A stretch of DNA of 22,918 nucleotides from an uncultured Mycoplasmatota bacterium (GCA_948437815.1 CAOJKG010000003.1:1-22918), one strand, 5' to 3'; shown: positions 13,091 to 21,558, counted from the stretch's first letter. Notes: generated by a model from the letters alone, not told the origin. Translations and numbers: made by a program.

Positions 13091-14776
13091 CTATTCATTA
13101 AAAGTTGGGTTTACATCAGTTATATTTAATAAATGACATTTTTTAAATAATTCATATACATCATCATCTAGGTCATAGCCATAATATGTAAATGCAAAAT
13201 TATATGTTTTATTTATTTCAATATTAGGTACTAAATCTCTTCTGATTTCAACAGTTTCTATATCGTTATCTTCTATGTCTTTCACTGTTAAATATAAATA
13301 ATTATGTTTATTACCTTCATTTATATTTAAAACACTAAGTGTTTTGGTAATAGTATGATGCACTCTTTCTTCATCGTGATGATAGTAGTATTTATTTCCT
13401 TTTATTTTATTAATGTCTTGTTCATTTACATATATGTTTTTAATAACTCTAAAATCATAAGTATATATTTTTTTGTCTTTTAAATTTTCTACTAAATAAT
13501 TTAAAATCTGTTTATTCCATTTGAATCTTTTAACATCACTATATAAACAATAGCCAGTTCCACAATTTTCTAATTCTATCTCTAAATCTATATCATTAAT
13601 ATCAGGATAACTATATTCTATTTTTATAGTATCTTTTAAATTATTGTCTATTATTATATTATCATAATAATAAATTGGCATATTACTACTTTTGATAGGG
13701 ATTTCCTTAGTTATCGTTTTCATTTCTTTATATGAACTATCATATATTATTTCCGTATTACTTATTTCTATAGCACTCATAGTAAGGCCAATACCTAACA
13801 ATATAATACAAGATATTAAGCTAGCAAAAACACGATAGGCTTTTATCTTTTTATTAAATATAAAGTTTATTAAAAGTTCTAATATAAATGCTCCACCCAC
13901 AAAGAAAGCAATTAATAATATTAATATTCCTATATATGTAACTCCTCTACATATTAAATATATTGCAAATCCTAAAGCGATAGATATTCCTATTTGATAT
14001 CCTATTACTCCTATTATAAAGATAATTGCAAAGAATTTTAATATTAATATACATATATCTGTTAAAGTGTCTACAAATGTACGTTCTTTTATTACTACTT
14101 TGTTTACTTTCTTAGTTTCATAACTTTTAGTTTCTTTGGTTTCATCTACAATATCTTTTTTCTTACTCTTTGTTTCTTTCTCTTCTTTATTACTCTTTTT
14201 ATTTTTTTCTTTTTTGTAATCGTCTTCTACTTCTTCAACTATTTTAATACTCATATTTTTAAAATATCTTTTTTCAAAAGTTTTAAAGAAAAATATAATG
14301 GCTACAATAATATAACTAAATTCTATTATTATCCACCATATACTTCCTAAGATATTTCCAATTGGTCCATGTAGTTCATAGAATATGCTCTCTCCTAAAT
14401 TTCTGATAAGAGCGAATGGTATCTTTAATAACCATATAGCTAGTAAAAGTATTATTACTTCTATTAATATTCTTATTATATCTTTAGCACTCTTGTTATC
14501 AAGTGAACTCATAAAATTATCAATGGCATTGCAAAATTTATTGATTATACTATTGAAGTTGTCACTTTTTGGTTCTTTTACTTTATAGGCTGCTAGTAAA
14601 TCACTTACTATTTCGTCAATATTGCCTAATTCTTTTATTGCTTCACTCTCACTTAAGCCAACATTTACTTTTTCTTCAATATATCCTTCGTACTCACTGA
14701 TTATATCTTCTATTTCACTATCTTCTAGAATACTTAATCTTTTTCTTAATGTTTTTAGGAATTCTTCTTTACTCAT
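13091..14776 (-). CDS. DUF1700-domain multi-pass membrane protein
   Basis: The 561-residue protein begins with a cytoplasmic DUF1700 domain (MSKEEFLKTL at 1-10, EYEGYIEE, GLSESEAIKELGN; about 1-65), a short helical domain found with PadR regulators. Two membrane helices follow (about 80-105 and 125-150), then a highly charged Lys/Glu linker (about 160-220), about four more helices (220-330), and an external C-terminal domain of about 210 residues without a recognised fold. A longer frame reaches 14830, but ATG 14776 overlaps the PadR stop as ATGA and has GAGGGAG 7 nt upstream, so this start is preferred. The function is unknown; by analogy with PadR-DUF1700 pairs it may take part in an envelope stress response. 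No terminator was seen after it. Confidence 0.85.
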   Translation of the reverse strand: MSKEEFLKTLRKRLSILEDSEIEDIISEYEGYIEEKVNVGLSESEAIKELGNIDEIVSDLLAAYKVKEPKSDNFNSIINKFCNAIDNFMSSLDNKSAKDIIRILIEVIILLLAIWLLKIPFALIRNLGESIFYELHGPIGNILGSIWWIIIEFSYIIVAIIFFFKTFEKRYFKNMSIKIVEEVEDDYKKEKNKKSNKEEKETKSKKKDIVDETKETKSYETKKVNKVVIKERTFVDTLTDICILILKFFAIIFIIGVIGYQIGISIALGFAIYLICRGVTYIGILILLIAFFVGGAFILELLINFIFNKKIKAYRVFASLISCIILLGIGLTMSAIEISNTEIIYDSSYKEMKTITKEIPIKSSNMPIYYYDNIIIDNNLKDTIKIEYSYPDINDIDLEIELENCGTGYCLYSDVKRFKWNKQILNYLVENLKDKKIYTYDFRVIKNIYVNEQDINKIKGNKYYYHHDEERVHHTITKTLSVLNINEGNKHNYLYLTVKDIEDNDIETVEIRRDLVPNIEINKTYNFAFTYYGYDLDDDVYELFKKCHLLNITDVNPTFNE

Positions 14777-15093
14777 TTTTTGCTCCCTCTTTCTAAAAAT
14801 TTGTTTACTTCTTTCGAAAACTTTTTCCATTCCTCTAATGCATTATCTTTATATAGTTTTCCACTTGCTGTTATATGATAATATTTTCTTATAGGACCTT
14901 CGGTAGAAACTTTGGTGTAACTCTCAAAATATTTTTCGTTTGTTAAACGTTTTAAAATTGGATATATCGTTCCTTCATTAACATCCACTATTTTACTTAC
15001 TGCTTCTACTAATTCATAACCATACATATCTTGTTTTTCAACCATGACTAGTATTAGTAATTCTAAAACGCCTTTTTTATATTGTGTATTCGT
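14773..15093 (-). CDS. PadR-family transcriptional regulator with a non-standard (ACG or ATT) start
   Basis: Winged-helix repressor, 106 residues from ACG 15093. The family core is plain: NTQYKKGVLELLIL (2-15), MYGYELVE, the recognition region GTIYPILKRL, the wing GPIRKYYHIT, and a C-terminal dimerisation helix. The first ATG (15045) would cut off the first helix, which the fold needs. Upstream in frame there is no ATG, GTG or TTG before the stop TAG (15114-15112). ACG is 7 nt after a perfect AGGAGG (15106-15101) and gives the family-typical start MNTQ; ATT (15096) is 4 nt after it. The gene is coupled to DUF1700 by ATGA and has a strong promoter overlapped by a palindrome, which suggests autoregulation. 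Confidence 0.88.
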   Translation of the reverse strand, partial: TNTQYKKGVLELLILVMVEKQDMYGYELVEAVSKIVDVNEGTIYPILKRLTNEKYFESYTKVSTEGPIRKYYHITASGKLYKDNALEEWKKFSKEVNKFLERGSKK

Positions 15094-15116
15094 AATATCC
15101 CCTCCTACTTGCTATT

Positions 15117-15145
15117 ATTTTATCTCTAGTACTTGGCTTTGTCAA
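15117..15145 (-). promoter_or_regulatory. Promoter of the padR-DUF1700 operon
   Basis: Perfect TTGACA (15145-15140), 17-bp spacer, TAAAAT (15122-15117) on the minus strand; the expected start is near 15110, just before the ribosome binding site. Confidence 0.85.
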
Positions 15146-15151
15146 GTACTA
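15127..15151. promoter_or_regulatory. Likely PadR operator
   Basis: A palindrome with perfect 9-bp arms (TAGTACTTG / CAAGTACTA) and a 7-bp centre covers the -35 box and spacer of the padR promoter. A dimer bound here would block RNA polymerase. It also lies upstream of the divergent small gene at 15217. Confidence 0.7.
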
Positions 15152-15216
15152 AATATTACATATTATTTATATTTATGCTTTTTTATGCTAAAATATGAAT
15201 ATATGGGTTGATGAAA

Positions 15217-15522
15217 ATGAAAGTAAAAAACTATTTTATTATTTTAACTATTTTATTTATTTTGCTCTTTTATAATTTATTTGCTTATAAATTTGCTAAT
15301 AACAGAATTGAAGAACAAACTAAATATGCGATAACTAATTATTTTAAAAGTTTAAGTATTAATAATTTAGATTATGAATATATTAAAGCTACTTTAAATG
15401 AGAATGCTACTATAAGTGTGTTTATTAAATCTAATAATAAATATTATAGATTTATATTCGAAAATAATGGTGGTTATAAATTATTAAATGTTGATACTAA
15501 TATTCCTATTTACATAAAATAA
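15217..15522 (+). CDS. Small membrane-anchored protein of unknown function
   Basis: Not recognised. About 101 residues: an N-terminal membrane helix (about 6-24) and an external domain of about 75 residues with alternating short strands (ATISVFIKSNNKYYRFIF, then GGYKLLNV), perhaps a small alpha/beta fold. There is no lipobox. Three starts are possible (TTG 15208, ATG 15211, ATG 15217), all close to a weak GGGTTGAT site; I chose the last. An extended -10 TGCTAAAAT (15186-15194) precedes it. It is divergent from padR and shares the upstream palindrome region, so it may be under the same regulator. It ends in a terminator shared with the TetR gene. Confidence 0.75.
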   Translation: MKVKNYFIILTILFILLFYNLFAYKFANNRIEEQTKYAITNYFKSLSINNLDYEYIKATLNENATISVFIKSNNKYYRFIFENNGGYKLLNVDTNIPIYIK

Positions 15523-15550
15523 AGGCTTGTATTTCTACAAACCTTTTTAT
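15520..15550. terminator. Bidirectional terminator between convergent genes
   Basis: An 11-bp stem (15521-15531 with 15536-15546, one mismatch), TTTC loop, and T5 on the plus strand; the minus strand has a weaker ATTTTAT tract. It serves the small gene and the TetR gene. Confidence 0.75.
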
Positions 15551-16113
15551 TGTTTTACTGGTAAATTCTTAGAGAATTCTTTATATATTTTAACTATTCT
15601 TATTAATATTTCTTTGTTATCTATCGTAAGTTCATTTGAAGCGATTAATGTTGCTAAACCATTGGCATATATCCAAACATTCATAAATAAATTCTTGGCA
15701 TTATCAAAACTTAAACTATGTTTATTAACTAAATTAATTATCGTTGATTGATTCCATTTTTCATTTAAAACATCATCTACACTTTGCCATTTTAAATTAT
15801 TAGATAAAAACATAGAACGGAAATAGTTTTTGTGCATTTGGGCAAATTCAATGTATGCCACACATACTGTTATTAAAGCATTTTTATTATCTACTCGTTT
15901 CATAATAAATTCATCATACTCTTTTTTTATTATTTCATTTGCATCTTTTTTTAAATCTTCTAAACTATTATATAAACGATATATTGGTTTAGTTGATATG
16001 CCAGCTTCTTTAGCTAAATTTCTTGCATTTATACTCTCTGCACCATTTTTTTCAATCATATTCATTGCAACTTTTAATAGTTCTTCTTTAGTTATTATAC
16101 TTTTTCCAGCCAT
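15547..16113 (-). CDS. TetR/AcrR-family transcriptional regulator
   Basis: DNA-binding repressor of 188 residues. The N-terminal helix-turn-helix is typical: ITKEELLKVAMNMI (7-20), GAESINARNLAKEAGISTK (24-42), then PIYRLYNSLEDLKKD. The rest is the variable ligand-binding and dimer domain; the ligand is unknown. A GTG at 16122 could add three residues, but ATG 16113 has the better Shine-Dalgarno (AAAGGAAGTGA). Its promoter is near-perfect, with a dyad right after the -10, so it probably represses itself. No transporter or enzyme gene is next to it that would be an obvious target. Confidence 0.9.
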   Translation of the reverse strand: MAGKSIITKEELLKVAMNMIEKNGAESINARNLAKEAGISTKPIYRLYNSLEDLKKDANEIIKKEYDEFIMKRVDNKNALITVCVAYIEFAQMHKNYFRSMFLSNNLKWQSVDDVLNEKWNQSTIINLVNKHSLSFDNAKNLFMNVWIYANGLATLIASNELTIDNKEILIRIVKIYKEFSKNLPVKQ

Positions 16114-16137
16114 TTTTTTCACTTCCTTTATCTATTA

Positions 16138-16153
16138 GGTAACTTATGTTATC
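16138..16153. promoter_or_regulatory. Dyad downstream of the TetR promoter (possible operator)
   Basis: GGTAAC-TTAT-GTTATC, arms matching at five of six positions, lies between the -10 box and the ribosome binding site. Confidence 0.45.
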
Positions 16154-16181
16154 ATTATATCATATTCCCATTTTTTGTCAA
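16154..16181 (-). promoter_or_regulatory. Promoter of the TetR gene
   Basis: Perfect TTGACA (16181-16176) and perfect TATAAT (16159-16154) with TGA before it (extended -10), 16-bp spacer. Confidence 0.85.
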
Positions 16182-16203
16182 ATATTTTACTATTAGTAAT
16201 AAT

Positions 16204-16239
16204 AAAAAAATGTTAATAATCTTTTATTTACTAACATTT
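16204..16239 (-). terminator. Terminator of the Noc/ParB gene
   Basis: An 8-bp perfect stem (16208-16215 with 16232-16239) followed by T7 on the minus strand; the stop codon is in the stem. Confidence 0.75.
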
Positions 16240-17563
16240 AATTCTTTTTAATTTTTATTGTAAATTGATAACAATCATTTAAATCCGTTTCTTCTAATGA
16301 TATATTAAATCCTTTCATACTTAATGTATCTTTAGCATCACGTATTTCATTGATTGCAGTTTTTAAATCTATTCCCATTTTTTCTTCAACCTTGTTGTGA
16401 TATGCTGGGTCTAATGTATCAATAAGATTAACTGGGTCAAAGTTATCGTCATTTAAATTTATTTCTGGTTTAATATCTATTACTGGATTTGTCCCAAAAT
16501 TAGAATTGAAGTTTAATGCTGCCTCTTCATTTGATGTTAATTCTTGTTTTGGTTCTGTTACGTCAATATTAATTACTGGTTCGTTTTTTATAGGATTATT
16601 TTCTACTTTTGGCATTACCATTTCAGGCATAGGCTCTGGCTTATTGAAATTTTCATTTATTTTAGGCATGTCTAAATTTATAGCTGGGGCTTGTAAATTT
16701 ATTTCTTCCATATTCATATTTACTTTTTCATTTTCTAAAAAGTTAAAGAAATTACCTTTTGATTCATTTGTAGCTTGCTCAACTGGAATAACTTCAGGAT
16801 TAAACATTCTTTCTCTTTCAATTTCCTGAAGCTTTTTAGCTATATCACTGTCTTCATTTATTTTTGGTAACTCTGTTGCTTCTTTTCTAATCGCTTCAAT
16901 ATCTAATGACCTAACTAATGGAATATCTGTATCATCATCTTCATTATCTGTGGAATTATTATTCATTTGTGATTTAAGAGCATCATCTAATTGTCTTACT
17001 GTTAAACGTTCAGCGATAATTTTTTGTAACCACTTTTTTTGGTCTTCTGGATTTGATAATACTAATAATGACCTAGCATGTCTTTCACTGATTTGATTGT
17101 TTAATAAAGCTTGTTGCACTTCTTCATCTAAATTTAATAGTCTTAATTTATTTGCAATAGCACTTTGAGATATGCCCATCTTTTTAGCAAGTTCACTTTG
17201 TGTTAAATATCCTTTATCTAATAAGTTTTTGTAACTTCTCGCTTCTTCAATAGGAGTTAGATTTCTTCTTTGAACATTTTCAACTATTGCTACTTCAGCG
17301 CTTTGGTTATCATCAATGTTAGATACGATAGCTGGAACTGTACTTAAACCTGCCATTGTAGCGGCTTTATATCTTCTTTCTCCAGCGATTATTTCATACT
17401 TATCATTTACACGACGTAATACTAATGGTTGAATAATGCCATGTTGTTTAATAGAAGATGCTAGTTCCTCTAATCCACGGTCATCAAAAGTTAATCGTGG
17501 TTGAAAACGATTGGGAATTATGTCCTCAATAGGTACTTGTAGTACTCTTTCCTCTAAATTCAT
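16238..17563 (-). CDS. noc: Noc/ParB-family CTP-dependent DNA-binding protein with long Asn-rich tail
   Basis: ParB-fold chromosome-binding protein of 441 residues. The N-terminal domain has PNRFQPR (17-23), GERR (61-64, the CTP-binding box) and ENVQRRNL (95-102); the helix-turn-helix is about 121-142 (TQSELAKKMGISQSAIANK); ISERHARSL follows. NRFQPR and SAIANKLRLL are closer to Noc, which inhibits division over the nucleoid, than to Spo0J. Bacillus Noc starts with a membrane-binding amphipathic helix; this one starts about ten residues before the ParB domain and lacks it. Residues about 200-390 are disordered and rich in Asn, Glu, Pro and Met; the last 50 form a separate small domain (KTAINEIRDAKDTL ... 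CYQFTIKIKKN). The gene is two genes from rsmG, the usual place for noc. Noc versus ParB is not settled. Confidence 0.8.
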   Translation of the reverse strand: MNLEERVLQVPIEDIIPNRFQPRLTFDDRGLEELASSIKQHGIIQPLVLRRVNDKYEIIAGERRYKAATMAGLSTVPAIVSNIDDNQSAEVAIVENVQRRNLTPIEEARSYKNLLDKGYLTQSELAKKMGISQSAIANKLRLLNLDEEVQQALLNNQISERHARSLLVLSNPEDQKKWLQKIIAERLTVRQLDDALKSQMNNNSTDNEDDDTDIPLVRSLDIEAIRKEATELPKINEDSDIAKKLQEIERERMFNPEVIPVEQATNESKGNFFNFLENEKVNMNMEEINLQAPAINLDMPKINENFNKPEPMPEMVMPKVENNPIKNEPVINIDVTEPKQELTSNEEAALNFNSNFGTNPVIDIKPEINLNDDNFDPVNLIDTLDPAYHNKVEEKMGIDLKTAINEIRDAKDTLSMKGFNISLEETDLNDCYQFTIKIKKN

Positions 17564-17594
17564 TATAATCAGCCCCTATTTTTACTTATACTTT

Positions 17595-17623
17595 ATTGTA
17601 GCATTTTTTGTTAGGTTTTGCAA
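17595..17623 (-). promoter_or_regulatory. Promoter of the Noc/ParB gene
   Basis: TTGCAA (17623-17618), 17-bp spacer ending TGC, TACAAT (17600-17595) on the minus strand, with an extended -10. Confidence 0.75.
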
Positions 17624-17641
17624 TTCTTAATATAGTTTTTA

Positions 17642-17672
17642 ATTTAAAAAGTAATCTTTTAATGATTACTTT
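17642..17672 (-). terminator. Terminator of the metallopeptidase gene
   Basis: A 9-bp perfect stem (17648-17656 with 17664-17672), 7-nt loop, then TTTTT on the minus strand. Confidence 0.75.
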
Positions 17673-19393
17673 AAACTACTAAATAAGTTCGTTTCTTTTA
17701 AACTTGGATAATAGGTATATATCTCTTCTTCTAAATATAAGGCTTTTTTATAAATATTAGGATAGTTTTTTATAATGCTATTTTCATTGCAAGAACATAT
17801 ATTTTCAAATATTCTCGCTCTATCTTCAGTAGAATAAGTATGCGAATATTTATCTATAAAATATATATTTTCTTTGTTTTCTTCATTAATTGTATAATTA
17901 TATATATATTCTTTTGTATAAGAATTATTATAACTAAAATCTTTGGGATTATATTTATTCCATTCATTAAAAATGTCTTTGCTTTTTTTATTTAAAGCAA
18001 ATTCTGTATTATGGATTAACTCGTGGCATAATAATTCACTAATGTTTGGTTGATTTAGGTCTATTACAATCATAAATTTATAATTATTTAAAAGAGAATA
18101 AGCAGCTGGATTGGATATTTGATTTTCTAAATTGCTTGGAGTTAATTTGGAAGTTAAATATATATGTAGTCCTTCATATTTTTCGAAATAAAAACTATCA
18201 AAAAAATCTTTGTTATATTTTTGTAAAATACCTTCTATTTCTGTTAAACCTTTTTCAATTTTTAAATTATTTGTTTCAACCTCTGCATTAAAATCAGGAT
18301 ATTTAATATCTGTCTCTTTTTTTATATGAATATTTATATTATAATTACTTTTTAATCTATTTATAGCATTAGTTAGTTTTTCTTCTTCTTTTTGCTTTTC
18401 TTCTGCGATATTTATTTCTTCATATTTAATATTTTTTAAATCTATTAAATATATATTTCCTGTATTTTCTCCTATTTCAAAATATAAATAATCTTTGTAT
18501 AAGCTTATATTGCTTAAATTATTGTCTTTGGTTATATCTAAAGATATTTTTTTTAATATACTTTTATTTAAATCTAATATGCTTATTTCATTATCAACTA
18601 TGTTAAAATAGTATAGTGTATTATCTTTTAAATAACTTGTAAAATAGTATTCTGTTTCTAAATAATTAGAGAATTCTTGCTCTTTATTTTCTTTTAAATT
18701 AATAACTTTATATGTATTCTTATCATAAAAATAAAATCCATTTTCATATTTATAGCTGTTTTTACTTATAATTTCTTTATATTCATTTTTACTAATATCA
18801 TATATATAATGAATGTTCTTATCTATATTAAACAATAATAAATAACTATTATTTTTACTTGTGTAATAGTCTTCTATAAATGTTTCATTTAATTCTTCAG
18901 GCAAACTCCTAAATAACTTTTCTTTATCTTTTTGATTCAAATATAATTTATTATCTATATATTTTAAAAATGTATCTTTATACTTAATTATCTTAGGGTA
19001 GTTGTCACTATTATTTAAACTAGTTTCATAAAGTTTTTCATATTCATAACTATATATTTCTTTCTTATCTTCATTAGTACATTCAATGTAGTCATTTACT
19101 AAAGTACAATCCGAATTATTACTAAAGCTCTTTATTTTTGAACTTTTCTCTTTGTTTATATCTCTTTTATATAATTGATAGCTATTTTCTTTTTTTAATA
19201 AATAATATATTTCTTTATCTTTTATATAGTATCCACTTAATTCTTCTTCTCTTTCATTTAATTTGTAAACATATAAAAAATTCTCAATCTTGTTACCTTT
19301 TAATATTCCTTCTTTTTCAACACTAAAGCTTAAAAAATAAAGACACAAAAAAAGTGCAATCATACTAAGTAATAAAGCTAGATTTCTTTTCAT
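17666..19393 (-). CDS. Membrane-anchored putative zinc metallopeptidase with beta-repeat N-terminal region
   Basis: Not a family I can name. The 575 residues begin with a membrane helix (about 4-24, no lipobox Cys). Residues about 35-330 consist of repeated short strands rich in Tyr, Lys and Asn, like the blades of a beta-propeller. Residues about 335-575 look like a peptidase domain: CHELIHNTE (456-464) gives a complete HExxH (H457, E458, H461), and STEDRARIFEN (521-531), about 62 residues later, offers E523 or E530 as third metal ligand, a pattern seen in other bacterial surface gluzincin-like proteins. The catalytic part would be outside the cell. Shine-Dalgarno AGAGGG; 52 bp after rsmG with no terminator seen between, so it may be co-transcribed with rsmG. 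Confidence 0.75.
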   Translation of the reverse strand: MKRNLALLLSMIALFLCLYFLSFSVEKEGILKGNKIENFLYVYKLNEREEELSGYYIKDKEIYYLLKKENSYQLYKRDINKEKSSKIKSFSNNSDCTLVNDYIECTNEDKKEIYSYEYEKLYETSLNNSDNYPKIIKYKDTFLKYIDNKLYLNQKDKEKLFRSLPEELNETFIEDYYTSKNNSYLLLFNIDKNIHYIYDISKNEYKEIISKNSYKYENGFYFYDKNTYKVINLKENKEQEFSNYLETEYYFTSYLKDNTLYYFNIVDNEISILDLNKSILKKISLDITKDNNLSNISLYKDYLYFEIGENTGNIYLIDLKNIKYEEINIAEEKQKEEEKLTNAINRLKSNYNINIHIKKETDIKYPDFNAEVETNNLKIEKGLTEIEGILQKYNKDFFDSFYFEKYEGLHIYLTSKLTPSNLENQISNPAAYSLLNNYKFMIVIDLNQPNISELLCHELIHNTEFALNKKSKDIFNEWNKYNPKDFSYNNSYTKEYIYNYTINEENKENIYFIDKYSHTYSTEDRARIFENICSCNENSIIKNYPNIYKKALYLEEEIYTYYPSLKETNLFSSLK

Positions 19394-19445
19394 ACTATCC
19401 CTCTATTATAAATATAATAACACACTCTTAGTTTTATGTCTAATT

Positions 19446-20153
19446 TTATTTTATGACTTGTTTTTTTATTTTGTCGTACTTTCTAGGATAAGTGTCTGGC
19501 GTTTTCTTTTCTTTTCTTATTTTTATAATTGTCCTCTCACTTATTTGGTCAGGTAAAATAAATTTATCTATTTTTTCAGTTTCACAATTTAATACTTTTA
19601 AAGTTCTTTCAGCTTCTTTTAGTTCTTCTTCTGCTTTTCCTTTTAAAGCGACAAAATATCCATTAACTTTAAGAAATGGTATGGAAAGCTCTGTAAGTAT
19701 GCGAAGAGAGGCTACAGCTCTAGATGTAACTATATCAAAATATTCTCTATATTCAGTTGGTAATTCTTCTGCTCTACCATGTATGCACTTTATATTTTTT
19801 AAACCTAATTCTTTTATAACTTCATTTAAAAATGATATTTTTTTATTATTAGAATCTAATAAAATAATGTCTAGTTTTGGAAAAAATAATTTTAATACTA
19901 AACCTGGAAAGCCTGCGCCAGTCCCAATATCTAATACTTTTAATTCTTGATTTAAATCAATAGCTTTAGTTATACTTAATGAATCATAAAAATGTTTTAA
20001 ATATATATCTTCTATTTTTGTTATAGCTGTTAAATTAAATTTATTATTATATTCAAGTAACATTCTTGCATATTCTTCTAGTTTGTTTAACTCTTCTTCA
20101 GTTGGCTTTATATTTAATTTATTTAACTCTTTTATAAATTCATTTATATTCAT
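19446..20153 (-). CDS. rsmG: 16S rRNA (guanine-527-N7) methyltransferase
   Basis: Methylates N7 of G527 in 16S rRNA using S-adenosylmethionine. The 235 residues are the normal length. Family motifs are NKFNLTAI (37-44), KHFYDSL (53-59), the SAM-binding loop VLDIGTGAGFPG (73-84), LLDSNNKKISFL, HGRAEE, and VTSRAVA. Shine-Dalgarno AGGTGA is well spaced, and an extended -10 (TGATATAAT, 20180-20172) lies upstream. In most Bacillota the gene directly follows mnmG; here two plus-strand units lie between them and rsmG has its own promoter. Confidence 0.97.
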   Translation of the reverse strand: MNINEFIKELNKLNIKPTEEELNKLEEYARMLLEYNNKFNLTAITKIEDIYLKHFYDSLSITKAIDLNQELKVLDIGTGAGFPGLVLKLFFPKLDIILLDSNNKKISFLNEVIKELGLKNIKCIHGRAEELPTEYREYFDIVTSRAVASLRILTELSIPFLKVNGYFVALKGKAEEELKEAERTLKVLNCETEKIDKFILPDQISERTIIKIRKEKKTPDTYPRKYDKIKKQVIK

Positions 20154-20171
20154 ACTTTTTCACCTAAAGTT

Positions 20172-20225
20172 ATTATATCATACTTATTTTAATTCCTATA
20201 CTTTTTTAATAATTAATGCTATAAT
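20172..20225. promoter_or_regulatory. Divergent promoter region (rsmG minus strand; unknown gene plus strand)
   Basis: Two extended -10 boxes face away from each other: TGATATAAT on the minus strand (20180-20172) and TGCTATAAT on the plus strand (20217-20225). Neither has a good -35. Confidence 0.6.
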
Positions 20226-20247
20226 ATTTAACAATTTAGGTGGTTAT

Positions 20248-21558
20248 ATGGAAACTTTAAAATTAAAAAAACTAATTGAGGACTTTAATAATGGAGTAAT
20301 TTATAATGATAACCCTTCATTTGTTTCATTAATTGTAGTTGAAGATTTATTAAAAAGAAAACGTCAAGAATTTTTAGATAGAACTAAAGAGTATGTAGAT
20401 TATTTAAGTAAGAAGTTAAAGATTAAAGTAGTTGATTTTGAACTTCGTAATATTTTAACTATTTGGGGTGAAGAGAAAGTATTTAATCCCCTTATTTATG
20501 ATAAGCTTATAGAAACTTTAAAACACACTATTGAAATTTATTTTAAAACAGGTTATATTTGCTGGCGTATTGGTAATAGAGATATTAAACAAGAATACAT
20601 TGATCAAATTAAAGAAGATGAAAAAACTAAAGAATATATTAATTTTGTTCGAGATTTTGAAGCTAATTATTTTATTTCTTTCTTTTATATAGCTACAAAT
20701 TTATCTTTTCGTGTATCAATGGAATATAACTTTGCTAACTTTAAAATAATTGTTAATGATGATGAAAAAAATGTAGAAAGCGTTAAAACAATTTTTTCAG
20801 ATGATTGGCTTAAAAAACTCCTAGCAGAAATGGAAAGAAATTTTTATTATTATAAAAGTGTGAACGAAAATAAAAGAGCAATTCAATTTAATAATGAAGA
20901 TATTAAGTCTTTTTTAAATGAAGAACTATTAGGCAAAATATATGCTTCATTAAAAATTGATATTTCAACATTTCCTAGAAAATTACAAGAAGAGATTAGA
21001 CAAGCAGAGATATCTTTAAAAGCAAGTTTAAGTGAAAAGCAAAATGAAGAAATGCTCGCTACCCGAGAATTACAGATTGAGCGAATTATGAAAGCTTATG
21101 CATTAATTAAAGAAGCAACTGAATTATTGTCTTTAGCTAAAAGTGAAATTGGTATAGAGAAAATAAAACTTGATAATATTAATTCTATTCTTTTTAAGAA
21201 TAACGGCTTACCTAATAGTTTAGGTTATATAGAATTTGAAGAATTTTTTAAAAATAATATGATTCTTAGAATGCTAGATTTAAGTACACTGGATTTAACT
21301 AATGTTGATATTAGAGGAATAGATTTTAGTGGAACTAACGTCCATATTGACCCTCAAAGAATTTATAATAAAGATATGAGTTATGTTAATGCAACAGATG
21401 TTAAGTTTTCTCCCTTTTTTGACAGTTTCCAAGACGTTATTTTAGACGGAACAATTATAAATGATCATGAAGCTAATATAAATTTAGATTTAGTTCTTAG
21501 TCATAATAATGATACTCATATAAGCAAAGAAGTTGTTAGAGTTTTGTTTCGTCCTTGA
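20248..21558 (+). CDS. Unknown soluble protein with pentapeptide-like C-terminal region
   Basis: Not recognised. The 436-residue protein has no signal peptide or membrane helix. Residues about 1-240 are mixed alpha/beta; about 245-320 is a charged helical stretch likely to be a coiled coil (KLQEEIRQAEISLKAS onwards); residues 343-363 and about 375-405 follow a loose five-residue pattern (LDLSTLDLTNVDIRGIDFSG), as in short right-handed pentapeptide helices. The frame is open upstream to 20083, but ATG 20248 has AGGTGG at 6 nt and a -10 box just before it, and upstream codons overlap rsmG. It sits alone between rsmG and mnmG. No terminator directly follows; the next promoter overlaps its stop codon. 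Confidence 0.75.
   Translation: METLKLKKLIEDFNNGVIYNDNPSFVSLIVVEDLLKRKRQEFLDRTKEYVDYLSKKLKIKVVDFELRNILTIWGEEKVFNPLIYDKLIETLKHTIEIYFKTGYICWRIGNRDIKQEYIDQIKEDEKTKEYINFVRDFEANYFISFFYIATNLSFRVSMEYNFANFKIIVNDDEKNVESVKTIFSDDWLKKLLAEMERNFYYYKSVNENKRAIQFNNEDIKSFLNEELLGKIYASLKIDISTFPRKLQEEIRQAEISLKASLSEKQNEEMLATRELQIERIMKAYALIKEATELLSLAKSEIGIEKIKLDNINSILFKNNGLPNSLGYIEFEEFFKNNMILRMLDLSTLDLTNVDIRGIDFSGTNVHIDPQRIYNKDMSYVNATDVKFSPFFDSFQDVILDGTIINDHEANINLDLVLSHNNDTHISKEVVRVLFRP

Noticed and set aside
14385..14894. Two plus-strand open frames (67 and 90 codons)
   Set aside because: Antisense to DUF1700 and PadR coding sequence, without ribosome sites.
19492..19950. Plus-strand open frame of 152 codons
   Set aside because: Antisense to rsmG; composition follows the rsmG codons and no family is recognisable.
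20083..20247. Longer N-terminus for the unknown plus-strand gene
   Set aside because: Upstream codons overlap rsmG and the promoter; ATG 20248 has a proper AGGTGG site.
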